Source of the DNA: Lachnospiraceae bacterium
Lineage (GTDB): Bacteria > Bacillota > Clostridia > Lachnospirales > Lachnospiraceae
DNA length: 36,307 nt
Reading direction: 5' to 3'
NCBI GenBank assembly: GCA_017408735.1
Contig: JAFQUB010000003.1
Coordinates: 1-36,307 of the forward strand
The notes under the pieces were generated by a model. It worked only from the letters and a program-made list of their open reading frames with translations. It did no database searches and was not told where the DNA came from. A program made the translations under genes and the position numbers. Shown piece by piece: positions 7,005 to 16,002 of this stretch (the first letter of the stretch is position 1; each line of letters opens with the position of its first letter).

Positions 7005-8360
7005 ATGAAAAATGAAAATCCGTTAGGGGTAGAACCCGTTAGTAAATTGTTACGAAAATTTGCCATACCGAGTATTATTGCCATGCTGGTCAGTGCTTTG
7101 TACAATATTGTGGACCAGTTTTTTATTGGAAGAAACGTGGGAGAGTTGGGAAATGCGGCAACGAATATAGCGTTTCCGTTGTCTACCTCATGTGTGGCAA
7201 TTGCACTATTGTTTGGAATTGGTGGTGCGGCTGCTTTTAATATTTCCATGGGAAAAGGTGAGAAAAAAGAAGCGGCATATTATATGGGAAATGCAATAAC
7301 CATGATGGTTGGCTGTGGCGTTGTGTTATGTGTGTTTACAGAATGTTTTCTGACGCCGTTACTGATATTTTGCGGTTCGCCGGACAATGTGCTGGAGTAT
7401 GCGAAAACATATACCAAAATCACAGCCATTGGTTTTCCGTTTTTGATTCTCTCAACCGGGGGCGGAAATTTGATTCGTGCAGATGGAAGTCCAAAATTTA
7501 CAATGATTTGTAATATGACCGGAGCGGTGATTAACACGATTTTGGACTATTTATTTGTAAGCCGTTTGGGATGGGGGATGACAGGTGCAGCAGTAGCGAC
7601 CATTATCGGACAGATGATAGCCGCAGGAATGGCAGTGTACTATTTTTGTCATTGTAAAACAATATCTTTGGAAAAGTGCCATTTAAAGCCACAAAAGCAG
7701 TATATAGGCAGAGTGACAACGCTTGGAATGGCGCCTTGCAGTAACCAGGTGGCAATGATGGCGGTTCAGATTGTAATGAATAAAACACTAAAATACTACG
7801 GAGGAATGTCTTCTTATGGAGAGTCAATTCCGATTGCCTGTTCCGGTATTATTGCTAAGGTAAATATGATTTATATGTCATTTATTATTGGGATTTCTCA
7901 GGGCTTACAGCCGATTGTCAGTTTCAACTATGGTGCAAAGAAGTTTCAACGCGTAAAAAAAGCGTATGGACAGGCAGTGTTGGTGGGCGGAATATTGTCC
8001 GTTGGTGCATTTTTGGTATTTCAGATGCTCCCACGACAAATTATTGGATTGTTTGGAGAAGGAAGCGATGCATATTACAAATTTGCCATCAGCTATTTCA
8101 GGGTATTTTTGTTTTTTACCTTCTTAAATGCGTTACAGCCAATCAGCTCCAACTTTTTTACTGCCATTGGAAAACCAATCAAGGGAGTATTTTTGGCATT
8201 GACAAGACAGACCTTATTTTTGCTTCCGCTAATTTTGATTTTACCATTATTTATGGGAATTGATGGTGTGTTGTATGCAGGACCGATTGCAGATGCTACG
8301 GCAGGAGTGGTATCTGTATTTATGGTATGGAAAGAGTTTAGACACTCAGAATTTAAATAA
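7005..8360 (+). CDS. MATE family multidrug/cation exporter
   Basis: 451 aa, the normal MATE length, hydrophobic throughout with about 12 predicted transmembrane segments. The N-terminus (NPLGVEPVSKLLRKFAIPS, then MLVSALYNIVDQFFIGR at about 24-40) is the signature of the DinF/NorM-like MATE group in Firmicutes, and the middle repeats it (GISQGLQPIVSFNYGAKKF). These proteins export drugs or metabolites in exchange for sodium ions or protons; the substrate cannot be read from sequence. It has its own promoter and sits 65 nt before spmA with no terminator between, so read-through into spmA is possible. Confidence 0.93.
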   Translation: MKNENPLGVEPVSKLLRKFAIPSIIAMLVSALYNIVDQFFIGRNVGELGNAATNIAFPLSTSCVAIALLFGIGGAAAFNISMGKGEKKEAAYYMGNAITMMVGCGVVLCVFTECFLTPLLIFCGSPDNVLEYAKTYTKITAIGFPFLILSTGGGNLIRADGSPKFTMICNMTGAVINTILDYLFVSRLGWGMTGAAVATIIGQMIAAGMAVYYFCHCKTISLEKCHLKPQKQYIGRVTTLGMAPCSNQVAMMAVQIVMNKTLKYYGGMSSYGESIPIACSGIIAKVNMIYMSFIIGISQGLQPIVSFNYGAKKFQRVKKAYGQAVLVGGILSVGAFLVFQMLPRQIIGLFGEGSDAYYKFAISYFRVFLFFTFLNALQPISSNFFTAIGKPIKGVFLALTRQTLFLLPLILILPLFMGIDGVLYAGPIADATAGVVSVFMVWKEFRHSEFK

Positions 8361-8425
8361 GTTTTTGAAATATGCCAGACTGAAAAGGCATAATATAGTA
8401 AAAAGAACTAATTTAGAGGAATGTA

Positions 8426-9007
8426 ATGTTAAACCTTCTATGGGCAGGAATGATTATTGTTGGAATATTGTACGGTGCGTTCACCGGAACGATGGAGAAC
8501 ATATCAAATGCAGCGTTGGAGTCGGCAAAGGAGGCAGTAAACCTCTGCATTACCATGTTAGGCGTTATGGGCGTCTGGGTGGGACTGATGAAAATTGCTG
8601 AAAAGGCAGGGGTAATAAAAGGAATGACAAGAATTTTGATGCCCTTTGCAAAGTTTATGTTTCCAAGAGTGGATAAGGATTCCAAGGCAATGGAATATAT
8701 GTGTACTAATATGGCGGCAAATATTTTAGGGCTTGGCTGGGCAGCAACGCCGGCAGGGTTAAAGGCAATGGAGGAGCTGTCAAAACTGAATCGTGCTTCA
8801 GGAAAACCGGCTCATATTGCCAGCAATGAAATGTGTGTGTTTTTGGTAATTAATATTTCCTCTTTGCAGTTGATTCCGGTAAATATGATAGCATATCGAA
8901 GTCAGTATGGCAGTGTAAATCCGGCAGCAATTATTGCACCTGCCATAATTGCAACGTGTATTGGTACGTTGGTGGCAGTTGTATTTTGTAAAATAGTGGA
9001 TAAATGA
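8426..9007 (+). CDS. spmA: Spore maturation protein A
   Basis: 193 aa, membrane protein with about four hydrophobic segments and the nucleoside-recognition/gate-type pattern. MLNLLWAGMIIVGILYGAFTG at the start, TNMAANILGLGWAATPAGL (about 93-111) and NEMCVFLVINISSLQLIPVN (about 132-151) identify SpmA. SpmA with SpmB is needed for normal core dehydration of Bacillus spores. The ATG at 8426 has a GAGGAATG site upstream. Unusually, spmB is not next to it but about 10.5 kb downstream at 19548, so the normal two-gene unit has been split. Confidence 0.92.
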   Translation: MLNLLWAGMIIVGILYGAFTGTMENISNAALESAKEAVNLCITMLGVMGVWVGLMKIAEKAGVIKGMTRILMPFAKFMFPRVDKDSKAMEYMCTNMAANILGLGWAATPAGLKAMEELSKLNRASGKPAHIASNEMCVFLVINISSLQLIPVNMIAYRSQYGSVNPAAIIAPAIIATCIGTLVAVVFCKIVDK

Positions 9008-9026
9008 TAATCTTTATCAATAAAAC

Positions 9027-9058
9027 TACTAGACAAAATATGTGAGAAATAGTAAGCT
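9027..9058 (+). promoter_or_regulatory. Possible promoter of small RNA A
   Basis: The 11-mer TACTAGACAAA (9027-9037) is identical to that of the duplicated small RNA. TAGACA (9030-9035) is followed after 17 nt by TAAGCT (9053-9058) and after 22 nt by TATAAA. The -10 is weak. Confidence 0.4.
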
Positions 9059-9065
9059 ATAAAAG

Positions 9066-9205
9066 GAGTTAGAAACAACTAACTGACAAACGCATAAAAA
9101 GCAATACGCACAGAAGCGTTGAACTCTCCTTAACGCAAATAGCATTGGTTTTTCAGTGCAAAGAAAAGTGCTGACAACGAATTCTGCAAGTTGTCAGCAC
9201 TTTTT
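9066..9205 (+). ncRNA. Putative small RNA A (between spmA and the ZIP gene)
   Basis: About 140 nt without a credible ORF, ending in a strong terminator. Hairpins: AGUUAG/CUAACU (9067-9072 and 9079-9084), loop AAACAA; GCGUU/AACGC (9116-9120 and 9132-9136), whose 11-nt loop contains CUCUCC, an anti-Shine-Dalgarno-like run; GCAUUG/CAGUGC (9142-9147 and 9154-9159). The 5' hairpin has a near copy in the RNA at 10137. A cis role as a leader of the ZIP gene, whose ATG is about 88 nt past the terminator, is possible. A free regulatory RNA is also possible. No riboswitch class is recognised. Confidence 0.55.
9164..9205 (+). terminator. Rho-independent terminator of small RNA A
   Basis: 15-bp perfect stem: AAAAGTGCTGACAAC (9164-9178) with GTTGTCAGCACTTTT (9190-9204), followed by more T's. 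Confidence 0.92.
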
Positions 9206-9292
9206 ATTTTTTTAGAAGAAAGAACGAATGTAACAAAAGAACCATTTTAAAAAATCAACATATATTATTATGTGAAAAAGGAGGTTACCGAA

Positions 9293-10075
9293 ATGAACTT
9301 AAATGTTTTAGGGGGTGTCATGTTGCCTTTTTTGGGAACCAGTCTGGGTGCAGCCTGTGTGTTTTTCCTGAAAGAGAAAATGAATGCAAATGTACAAAGA
9401 GTGCTGTCAGGGTTTGCGGCGGGAGTTATGGTTGCGGCATCTGTATGGTCCCTTTTAATACCTTCCATAAATATGTCAGAGTCTATGGGAAGACTGGCAT
9501 TTGTTCCGGCAGCGGTGGGATTTATTGGAGGAATTCTATTTCTGCTTTTGTTAGATGTGGCAGTACCGCATATCCATGTGGAAAATGGACAAAAGGAAGG
9601 TCCGGAGAGTAAATTAAAGAAAACAACGATGCTAATTCTGGCAGTTACGTTGCATAATATACCGGAAGGTATGGCGGTAGGTGCGGTATTTGCAGGAATG
9701 TTAATGGATAACAGCAGTATTAGTATGCTAGGGGCATTTGCTCTTTCCATTGGTATTGCAATTCAGAATTTCCCGGAAGGGGCGATTATTTCCATGCCTC
9801 TATGCAGCAGTGGAACGGGAAAGAAAAAATCTTTTATCTATGGTCTTTTGTCCGGAATTGTGGAGCCTATTGGTGCCATAATAACAATTTTGTTATCCTC
9901 CTATATGATACCGGCACTTCCATATCTGCTAAGTTTTGCGGCGGGGGCAATGATTTATGTGGTAGTGGAAGAACTGATACCGGATGCCGTGTCAGAAAAT
10001 AAATCCAACATAGGAACCATCGGATTTGCCATCGGATTTGTGGTTATGATGGTATTGGATGTGGCACTGGGATAA
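9293..10075 (+). CDS. ZIP family metal transporter
   Basis: 260 aa from the ATG at 9293, preceded by AAAGGAGG; the GTG at 9272 lies before that site and is rejected. About eight transmembrane segments. The metal-site helices are clear: HNIPEGMAVGAVFAG (about 122-136) and IQNFPEGAIISMP (about 157-169), with VVEELIPDAV near the end. A short histidine loop (VPHIHVENGQKEG, about 98-110) matches the variable cytoplasmic loop of ZIP proteins. The family imports Zn2+ or other divalent metals in the ZupT/GufA branch; the exact metal is unknown. Putative small RNAs lie on both sides, hinting at RNA-level control. Confidence 0.92.
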   Translation: MNLNVLGGVMLPFLGTSLGAACVFFLKEKMNANVQRVLSGFAAGVMVAASVWSLLIPSINMSESMGRLAFVPAAVGFIGGILFLLLLDVAVPHIHVENGQKEGPESKLKKTTMLILAVTLHNIPEGMAVGAVFAGMLMDNSSISMLGAFALSIGIAIQNFPEGAIISMPLCSSGTGKKKSFIYGLLSGIVEPIGAIITILLSSYMIPALPYLLSFAAGAMIYVVVEELIPDAVSENKSNIGTIGFAIGFVVMMVLDVALG

Positions 10076-10101
10076 AAATAGAAAAAGTTATAAAAAACAT
10101 G

Positions 10102-10130
10102 TTGACATAACGAACTCTAGGTGATAATAT
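10102..10130 (+). promoter_or_regulatory. Promoter of small RNA B
   Basis: TTGACA (10102-10107), a 17-nt spacer and TAATAT (10125-10130). Near consensus, with no ORF downstream before the terminator at 10226. Confidence 0.75.
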
Positions 10131-10136
10131 ATAACA

Positions 10137-10255
10137 GAAGTTAGAAATGACTAACCCAAACTGTAGATTATCCTTCTATTAAAATTAACAGTTCGGAATA
10201 ACTTATGTGAAAATGTGTGAAGACGAAAAGTCCATGAGAAATCATGGGCTTTTTG
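10137..10255 (+). ncRNA. Putative small RNA B (downstream of the ZIP gene)
   Basis: A near-consensus promoter and a perfect terminator delimit about 119 nt with no credible ORF. The 5' hairpin GUUAG-AAAUGA-CUAAC (10140-10155) matches the 5' hairpin of small RNA A (GUUAG-AAACAA-CUAAC). AACUGU/ACAGUU (10159-10164 and 10188-10193) closes a loop carrying UCCUUCU, which could pair with a Shine-Dalgarno. The rest of 10256-10429 holds the promoter of the next gene. No named family is recognised. Confidence 0.6.
10226..10254 (+). terminator. Rho-independent terminator of small RNA B
   Basis: 12-bp stem AAAAGTCCATGA (10226-10237) with TCATGGGCTTTT (10242-10253), one G-U pair, GAAA tetraloop and T-run. 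Confidence 0.92.
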
Positions 10256-10328
10256 TTGTAGATAAAATAATAGAAGTCATTTGTAACGAACAAGTGTGAA
10301 AGCTAGTAGCTCAGCAGGAAAATTAAAA

Positions 10329-10357
10329 TTGACATGGCTTGGGGAAACTTATACAAT
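10329..10357 (+). promoter_or_regulatory. Promoter of the BIG2 secreted protein gene
   Basis: TTGACA (10329-10334), a 17-nt spacer and TACAAT (10352-10357), leaving a 5' leader of about 65 nt. Confidence 0.7.
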
Positions 10358-10429
10358 GGTGGAAAGAAATATTGTCAATTTTCAACCATAAAATCTGCAA
10401 AGACAAATTAAAAGAGGGGGAAAACAACC

Positions 10430-11227
10430 ATGAAGAAAATACAAAAAATCGTAAGCATCTTATTGGCTATCTGCCTGTGCATAGGAATTCAAGCAACTGC
10501 AATGATAACCACTCAGGCGGCAAATGATACTCAAACGAAGTGTCTGTATGTAAAACAGACTCTTACATTGCCTTCACCAAAGGGTGTAGCGAAAAATCAA
10601 GTAAAATGGTCATCAAATAACAAAAAAGTAGTTAGTGTAACTCAAAAAGGCAGTATTACAGGAAGAAAAAAAGGAACAGCTATTGTTAAGGCTGTTCATA
10701 AAAAAGATAAAAAAGTGTTGGCAGTTTATAAAGTAAATGTAAAGAAATTTAAAGAAACAAAAATTGCTGCCAAGATTAAAGTTACTAAAAATTCTTCCAA
10801 AGGATATTTGAAGCTATTAAATAAAAAATATTATGTAATATCTAGCAAAGAGCAAATGGAACAGTTGAAAAAACAATTTTGCCAAAGTTATGTAGAATCC
10901 GGTTTGGGAAATGAGGCTCAGTGCAAAAAAACAGAATTTTATAAAAAACTGTCAGGTTATAAGAAAGCATTTTTCAAAAAAAAATCTTTATGCATAACAG
11001 AACATATGTTATCTAGTAGTGGACAATCAACAAAAATAGAAAAATTGATTCGCAAACAGAACGCTAAGGGTAAAGTATATGCACAGTTACACCTCACATA
11101 TCAAAAATTGCCTGCGGGAACAAATTTAGTAACACAAGTTGCATATCAAAACTATTTTATAGAATTAGATAAAGCAGAAGCGGAAGTTTTACAGAATTAT
11201 AAGATTTTAGTAAAAAAAGAGAAATAA
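10430..11227 (+). CDS. Secreted protein with bacterial Ig-like (BIG2) domain
   Basis: 265 aa. A Sec signal peptide spans about 1-31 (KKIQ, hydrophobic IVSILLAICLCIGIQATAMI, likely cut after QAA). One BIG2 domain covers about 38-105: LTLPSPKGVAKNQVKWSSNN, VVSVTQKGSITGRKKGTAIV. The remaining ~160 residues are lysine-rich, contain two cysteines about 15 residues apart and match nothing I know. Such proteins are exported and often bind or decorate the cell surface. SD AGAGGGGG lies before the ATG. The promoter is its own and no clear terminator follows. Confidence 0.8.
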   Translation: MKKIQKIVSILLAICLCIGIQATAMITTQAANDTQTKCLYVKQTLTLPSPKGVAKNQVKWSSNNKKVVSVTQKGSITGRKKGTAIVKAVHKKDKKVLAVYKVNVKKFKETKIAAKIKVTKNSSKGYLKLLNKKYYVISSKEQMEQLKKQFCQSYVESGLGNEAQCKKTEFYKKLSGYKKAFFKKKSLCITEHMLSSSGQSTKIEKLIRKQNAKGKVYAQLHLTYQKLPAGTNLVTQVAYQNYFIELDKAEAEVLQNYKILVKKEK

Positions 11228-11343
11228 AAATAAAAGTTTCCTCAAAAAAATTGTCAAAAAATGTAAAAATACGACTGGTAATATTCAAAAAACTGTTGTA
11301 TAATTGAAATACTATTGCAGATAAATTGAGGAGGGACAATAAT

Positions 11344-11778
11344 ATGTATTGTAGAAATTGCGGTAAAGAAATTGAAAACAAAGAAGCTGTCATTTGTGTA
11401 GGCTGTGGTACAAAAGTAGGATTAGGTAAAAACTTCTGTCACAGCTGCGGTAGTCAGATTCAGCCAAACAGTGAAGTATGTCTTAACTGTGGAAGCTCAA
11501 CAAAACAGTCAGCACCTGCTGTAGGCGGAAAATCCAAAATTTTAGCAGGTATTCTTGGTATTTTCCTTGGAGCATTTGGTGTACATAACTTTTATCTGGG
11601 TTATACACAGAGAGCAGTAATTCAGTTGGTAGCTACAATTCTTGGTTTTGTATTATCTTGTATAGGTATCGGAGTACTGGTAGTATTAGGTATCGAAATC
11701 TGGGGATTAGTAGAAGGAATTATGATTCTTTGTGGAAAAATCGATACAGACGGACAGGGAAATCCGTTAGCTGATTAA
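11344..11778 (+). CDS. Zinc-ribbon TM2-domain membrane protein
   Basis: 144 aa from the ATG at 11344; AGGAGG directly upstream rules out the earlier TTG. Three zinc-binding knuckles appear in the first 55 residues (CRNCGKEI, CVGCGTKV and CHSCGSQI, then CLNCGSS). A TM2 domain follows: ILGIFLGAFGVHNFYLGYTQ (about 73-92) and a second hydrophobic hairpin. TM2 proteins of this layout are common in Clostridia and their role is not known. A consensus TATAAT lies at 11299-11304 without a good -35. A terminator follows the gene. Confidence 0.88.
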   Translation: MYCRNCGKEIENKEAVICVGCGTKVGLGKNFCHSCGSQIQPNSEVCLNCGSSTKQSAPAVGGKSKILAGILGIFLGAFGVHNFYLGYTQRAVIQLVATILGFVLSCIGIGVLVVLGIEIWGLVEGIMILCGKIDTDGQGNPLAD

Positions 11779-11802
11779 TAATAAAGAAAGTTTTTTTGTT
11801 AG

Positions 11803-11834
11803 AAAAGGATAGTGCATATTGCTATCCTTTTTTT
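11803..11834 (+). terminator. Rho-independent terminator after the TM2 gene
   Basis: AAAAGGATAG (11803-11812) pairs with CTATCCTTTT (11822-11831), followed by T's. Confidence 0.9.
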
Positions 11835-11933
11835 ATATAATTCAACAAAATTACCAAAATTAATAAACGATAATGACATTTATTGTGAAAAATGGTAAAA
11901 TATGTAAGTACAGCAATAGAATGGAGGGGTAAC

Positions 11934-14003
11934 ATGAAACATAAGACACTCAGAACCAAAATCGTTTTGGCAGTAGCATTGGCAGTGTATATAGTTGCTA
12001 CTATATTGTCGGCAGTAAGCATGGTTTTTACAAGGAATGTATTAAAGGAAGATGCAAACGAAATACTGGGCAGGCTAAGCGAAAACGAAGTGGCGGAAAT
12101 CAATGGAACTATTGAAAAAATCGAACAATCGGTAAACAGTTTAAGCGCAATTACCATTGAGACGATTGAAGATTGGGGAAAATTTAAGAAAGATAGTTCT
12201 TATGAACAGGAATGCACCAAAAAGTTGGAGGTTCCTACTTTGAAACTTTCTACTTATACCAATGGAGCAATCAATGCATATATCCGTTATAATCCTGAAT
12301 TTGCAGAACCTACTTCAGGTATTTTTATGGGAAAAGAAGGGGACGGATATGTGTTTTACACACCAACGGATTTCAGTATGTACGAACCGGATGATGTAGC
12401 TCATGTAGGCTGGTATTATATACCGGTGCAGGCAGGAGAACCAATCTGGATGGACCCGTATTTAAATGAAAATATCAATGTGTATATGATTTCTTACGTT
12501 GTTCCAATTTTTATAGATGGGGAATCTGTGGGAATCGTGGGAATGGACATTGATTTTACAGAAATCGAGAATTTAGTTGCAGATGCAAAAGTGTATGAAA
12601 CCGGATTTGCATATCTTGTAAATGCAGACAACAATATTATGTATCATAAAGATTATGAAACCGGCACAGCATTAAGTGAAGTAGATGCCCAGGCAGCGGA
12701 ATTTTTAAACAATCCGGATAAAGAAGGCAGCGTGGAACATATCGGCAAAAATGCCATGATATACACTACTCTTAAAAACGGCATGAAGTATGTAATGACA
12801 GTTCCATATGCCGAACTGACAAATGAGTCCCATACTCTTACCATTATAATTATTGCAGTTGTGGTTATTAGTTTGATACTTTCTACAATTTACGCAGCTA
12901 TTATAAGTAACAGTATTTCTAAACCGCTGAAACAGTTAACGATGATTATTAAAAAAACAGCGGACTTTAATTTTGAAAAAAATCCAGGAAGCCAGAAGCT
13001 TATGCAGCTTACGGACGAAACCGGAGATATGGCACGCGCTATTCATCAGATGCGTAAAAAGATGCGCATCATGGTTGGCGATATTGAAGAATCCTGCCAA
13101 TTGTTAAATGCGAATTTTGAAAAACTGCAGACATCTTCAGATAATATTAACGAGATGGCAGAAAGCAATTCTTCTCTGACACAGGAGTTAGCAGCAGGTA
13201 TGCAGGAAACAAACGCTACCACAGAAAACATGAGAGAAAACTTAACCAGTGTAAATGACAATGCATCCGCAATCGAAACACTTTCTACAGAAGGAAAAGA
13301 TTTGTCAAAAGAAATTATGGAAAGAGCAGTACGTCTGGAAAAATCCACAGAAGATTCTGCTGAAAAGACAAAACAGATGTATGAAAAGGTAAGAGTAGAT
13401 GCACAGGCGGCTTTAGAAAAATCTAAGGCAGTAGAAAAGATAAATACACTGACAGGAGCCATTGCAGAAATTTCATCTCAGACAGGTCTTCTTGCCCTGA
13501 ATGCTTCCATCGAAGCGGCAAGAGCAGGAGAAGCCGGAAAAGGTTTTGCAGTAGTTGCTTCTGAAATCAGTAACCTGTCCAACCAGACAGCAGAAACCGT
13601 TTCTAACATTAATACCATTGTTCAGGAAGTGAACGAGGCAGTGACAGATATTGCAAAATGTCTGGATACTTCCATGGAATTTATGGGAGAGACAGTACTG
13701 ACAGATTATCAGGAATTTAGTAAGGTGGGAGAACAGTACAAAGAAGATGCCACGGTAATTGAAGAAAGCATGAACAATGTAAATGAAGCAATTGTAAATC
13801 TTGCAACCAACATTAAGAAGATTACAGGAGCGGTGGAAGACATTGGGCGCACCATCAACGAATCCAGTATTGGAATCAATGAAATTGCTGAAAAGACATC
13901 AGAAATGGGTGTTAAGACCAGTGATAACACGGAAGTAGTGCATAGCAGTAAAGAAAAAATTGTAATATTGAAGGAAATTGTGGATCAGTTTAAGCTGTCG
14001 TAA
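11934..14003 (+). CDS. Methyl-accepting chemotaxis protein with dCache sensor
   Basis: 689 aa from the ATG at 11934 with GGAGGGG upstream; an ATG at 11892 would place that site inside the frame. TM1 is about 10-32. An extracellular double-Cache region (about 35-298) contains [20 protein letters not shown] and [18 protein letters not shown], typical of amino-acid or small-organic ligand sensors. TM2 is about 301-323, then HAMP and the coiled-coil signalling domain with the hairpin [20 protein letters not shown] (about 513-532) and [18 protein letters not shown]. No CheR/B pentapeptide. A sigma-28-like pair (CAAA at 11846-11849 and AACGATAA at 11866-11873) is a weak candidate promoter. It differs strongly from the receptor at 5128, so it is not a recent duplicate. 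Confidence 0.95.
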   Translation: MKHKTLRTKIVLAVALAVYIVATILSAVSMVFTRNVLKEDANEILGRLSENEVAEINGTIEKIEQSVNSLSAITIETIEDWGKFKKDSSYEQECTKKLEVPTLKLSTYTNGAINAYIRYNPEFAEPTSGIFMGKEGDGYVFYTPTDFSMYEPDDVAHVGWYYIPVQAGEPIWMDPYLNENINVYMISYVVPIFIDGESVGIVGMDIDFTEIENLVADAKVYETGFAYLVNADNNIMYHKDYETGTALSEVDAQAAEFLNNPDKEGSVEHIGKNAMIYTTLKNGMKYVMTVPYAELTNESHTLTIIIIAVVVISLILSTIYAAIISNSISKPLKQLTMIIKKTADFNFEKNPGSQKLMQLTDETGDMARAIHQMRKKMRIMVGDIEESCQLLNANFEKLQTSSDNINEMAESNSSLTQELAAGMQETNATTENMRENLTSVNDNASAIETLSTEGKDLSKEIMERAVRLEKSTEDSAEKTKQMYEKVRVDAQAALEKSKAVEKINTLTGAIAEISSQTGLLALNASIEAARAGEAGKGFAVVASEISNLSNQTAETVSNINTIVQEVNEAVTDIAKCLDTSMEFMGETVLTDYQEFSKVGEQYKEDATVIEESMNNVNEAIVNLATNIKKITGAVEDIGRTINESSIGINEIAEKTSEMGVKTSDNTEVVHSSKEKIVILKEIVDQFKLS

Positions 14004-14031
14004 TCGATTATTTCATAATATATAATAAGAA

Positions 14032-14087
14032 AAAGAGGGTGTCCCAAAAGTCATGAAAAGACTTGAGGGATTGCCCTCTTTCTTTTT
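14032..14087 (+). terminator. Terminator after the second chemoreceptor gene
   Basis: AAAGAGGG (14032-14039) pairs with CCCTCTTT (14074-14081), with an inner AGTC/GACT hairpin and T-rich tail. The rest of the 14088-14331 gap is AT-rich and holds only a TATAAT at 14255-14260. Confidence 0.75.
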
Positions 14088-14331
14088 ACAAAAAATATAC
14101 TCTTTTTATTGGTAGGAATATGTAATGTTCTATATAGTTTAATTTTTTATTATACACTATTTTAAAGTAAAAGAAAAAAAGTACTGGAGGCTGCTATTCG
14201 TTATAAAAAACGCACCATTCGACTAGAAATTTACTTATTTGTTAAAAATTTTGATATAATTCAAGATGTTTTTGAAAAAGAAAATCGATAAGACGTATAT
14301 AAGTAGATTAGAGTGAAAAAGGATTGATATA

Positions 14332-15268
14332 ATGGAAAAATGTGAGAAAATTTGTTTTTGTGACAGGCTTATTGTTCAAGTGGGAGAAAAATATACAATT
14401 TTACATAATCCAAATGTATTAAAAACAGATAGAATTACTACAGAAACATATGAAGTATTGAAATATATATGTGATAGTAAATGCAATTTAAAAGAAGTTT
14501 TCTGTCAAATGGAAACAGATGGAGACAAAAAATATTTTCGAGAAATTTTAAAAAGATTGTATGATAGAAAAATTATTAGAGATGTTGCTGATGAATCAGA
14601 ATATCATAGCCTTGAGATGCAAATAGACTGGGATTTATCAAATAAATGTAATTTAAAATGTAAACATTGCTGCGTGTCGGCAGAAATGGGTTCAGAGGAT
14701 TTAGTGTTAAATGATATGTTTGTTATGGCAGATAAAATTAACCATATAAAGCCAAGTTATATAGTAATATCTGGCGGTGAGTTTAGATGGAACTAGCGAA
14801 GAAACGTGTAAGCTTATAAGAGGGAGCGGTACATTTCAGAAATCTATTTCAGAAATAAAATTATTACAAAAAGCTGGAATGAAAAAGATAAGTGCTTCTA
14901 TGGTTATTACAAAATATACAGAGGATAAGCGTCAAGAATTTAAAAGATTGTGTGAAAGTATGAAAATAGAGCCTGTGATTAGAGGACTAGAGCTTATAGG
15001 GCGAGCAAAGGAACAGATGAAAGAATTTGTAATAGAAGAAGATGAAAACGATTGCGAGCAGAGTCTTTTACAACAAGTTGAATTGTCAAAGGATAAGATA
15101 AAAAATGCAGAATTCACGTTATTTGGTTGTGGGGCTGCGTATAAACAGTTTCAGATTGATTATAGAGGATATATATATCCCTGTCAGAGTTTAATGGAGG
15201 ATGAGTTGATTTTAGGAAATTTGTTGGATATTCAAGACAGCTATTCTTATATAAGAAATATTAGATAA
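14332..15268 (+). pseudogene. Radical SAM/SPASM peptide maturase 1, broken
   Basis: The first frame (14332-14796) has a PqqD-like N-terminus, the [4Fe-4S] motif CNLKCKHC (about 14647-14670) and reaches YIVISGGE before running out of frame. The second frame resumes at 14777 as SLDGTSEETCKLIRGSGTFQ, the segment normally some 55 residues after GGE. It continues to the first part of a SPASM domain (FGCGAAYKQF, GYIYPCQSL). So roughly 165 nt, not a multiple of three, has been lost, joined at GGTGAG. The final cysteine cluster of SPASM is missing too because the gene runs into fragments of a second maturase near 15260. Intact relatives install thioether or C-C links in ribosomal peptides. Base composition is AT-richer than the core genes, consistent with transfer. 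Confidence 0.85.
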
Positions 15269-15858
15269 TTTGATTCGATTTATCAGAGAAACAAATGATG
15301 AGGAAGAATTGACTATAAGTTTTTTTGGCGGAGAACCTCTTTTAGAAATTTCTTTAATTAAAGAAATAATTAAACGTATTGAAAAAGAGCATTTTTTCAT
15401 GCAAAATACTATATGACTACAAATGGATTATTATTAAATCAAGAGATAATAGATTTTATAAAGGAAAAACAAATAATATTATCATTAAGTTGGGATGGAA
15501 ACCAGAAAGCAAACGATATAAACAGAGTAGATTTATATAGAATAGATAATGAAATAGATGTAATTTTTGTTCCAGACGATTTTGATACGGAATGGACGGA
15601 TCAGTATATCCGTGTTCATTTGTTGTGAATAATAAAGATTTTTTGATTGGTAATATAACGGATGGAATAGATAAAAGGATAGTTTCAGAATTATGTCAAA
15701 AATATATGGAAAATTTAGAAGGATGTAATGGATGTGATTATGAAAAGTATTGTCTGTCAAATAAGTGCAGATATTTGAACTGGAAATTAACGGGAAATAT
15801 GAGTAAGGCTGCAGGAGTAGTATGTGGATTTGAAAATATAAAGATGTCAGTAACATAA
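15258..15858 (+). pseudogene. Radical SAM/SPASM peptide maturase 2, broken
   Basis: It begins mid-protein (LDNLIRFIRETNDEEELTIS, then FFGGEPLLE), so the N-terminus with the CxxxCxxC motif is gone. At 15392-15397 a run of six T's appears one short: adding one T joins KRIEKEHFF to HAKYYMTTNGLLLNQ in one frame. The frame then reads LSLSWDGNQKANDINR and breaks again near 15590, before the C-terminal SPASM domain (MDGSVYPCSFVV, GNITDG, GCNGCDYEKYCLSNKCRY). The protein cannot work as drawn. It is a distinct gene from the preceding fragment because both carry their own GGE and SPASM parts. Its probable role was modifying a ribosomally made peptide. Confidence 0.83.
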
Positions 15859-15896
15859 ATATAATATAAATAAAACGCAATATGGAGGAATAGAAA

Positions 15897-15929
15897 TTGG
15901 AAACTAAGAAAAATAGTTTATGTTACTGA
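15897..15929 (+). CDS. Possible 10-codon leader ORF before the ABC transporter
   Basis: GGAGG (15884-15888) is well placed for a TTG at 15897. The frame encodes ten residues (METKKNSLCY if TTG is read as Met) and stops at 15929, right before an imperfect 10-bp hairpin at 15930-15954 (CCTACTAGGC with GCCTAATAGG). It could be a leader peptide, the stump of a precursor peptide whose core is lost, or chance. Confidence 0.25.
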   Translation: METKKNSLCY

Positions 15930-15954
15930 CCTACTAGGCAAATAGCCTAATAGG
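15930..15954 (+). promoter_or_regulatory. Hairpin in the ABC transporter leader
   Basis: CCTACTAGGC (15930-15939), loop AAATA and GCCTAATAGG (15945-15954), one mismatch. It immediately follows the stop of the short ORF. No T-run follows, so it is not a standard terminator. Confidence 0.4.
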
Positions 15955-16002
15955 CATCAAGTAAAAGTATTAATTCGTAAAGAAATATTAGAGGTACAAA
16001 GT

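Noticed and set aside
9066..9205. Known metal riboswitch before the ZIP gene
   Set aside because: I cannot match it to the consensus of a known metal riboswitch; only a small RNA or an unknown leader can be supported.
9272..9292. GTG start of the ZIP gene
   Set aside because: The strong AAAGGAGG lies just downstream of it, correctly spaced for the ATG at 9293.
10339..10527. 62-codon ORF overlapping the start of the BIG2 gene
   Set aside because: Starts at the promoter and overlaps the signal-peptide region in another frame; no ribosome site.
14332..15858. Four separate small genes
   Set aside because: Each frame is a piece of a radical SAM/SPASM protein in the right order; together they are two broken genes.
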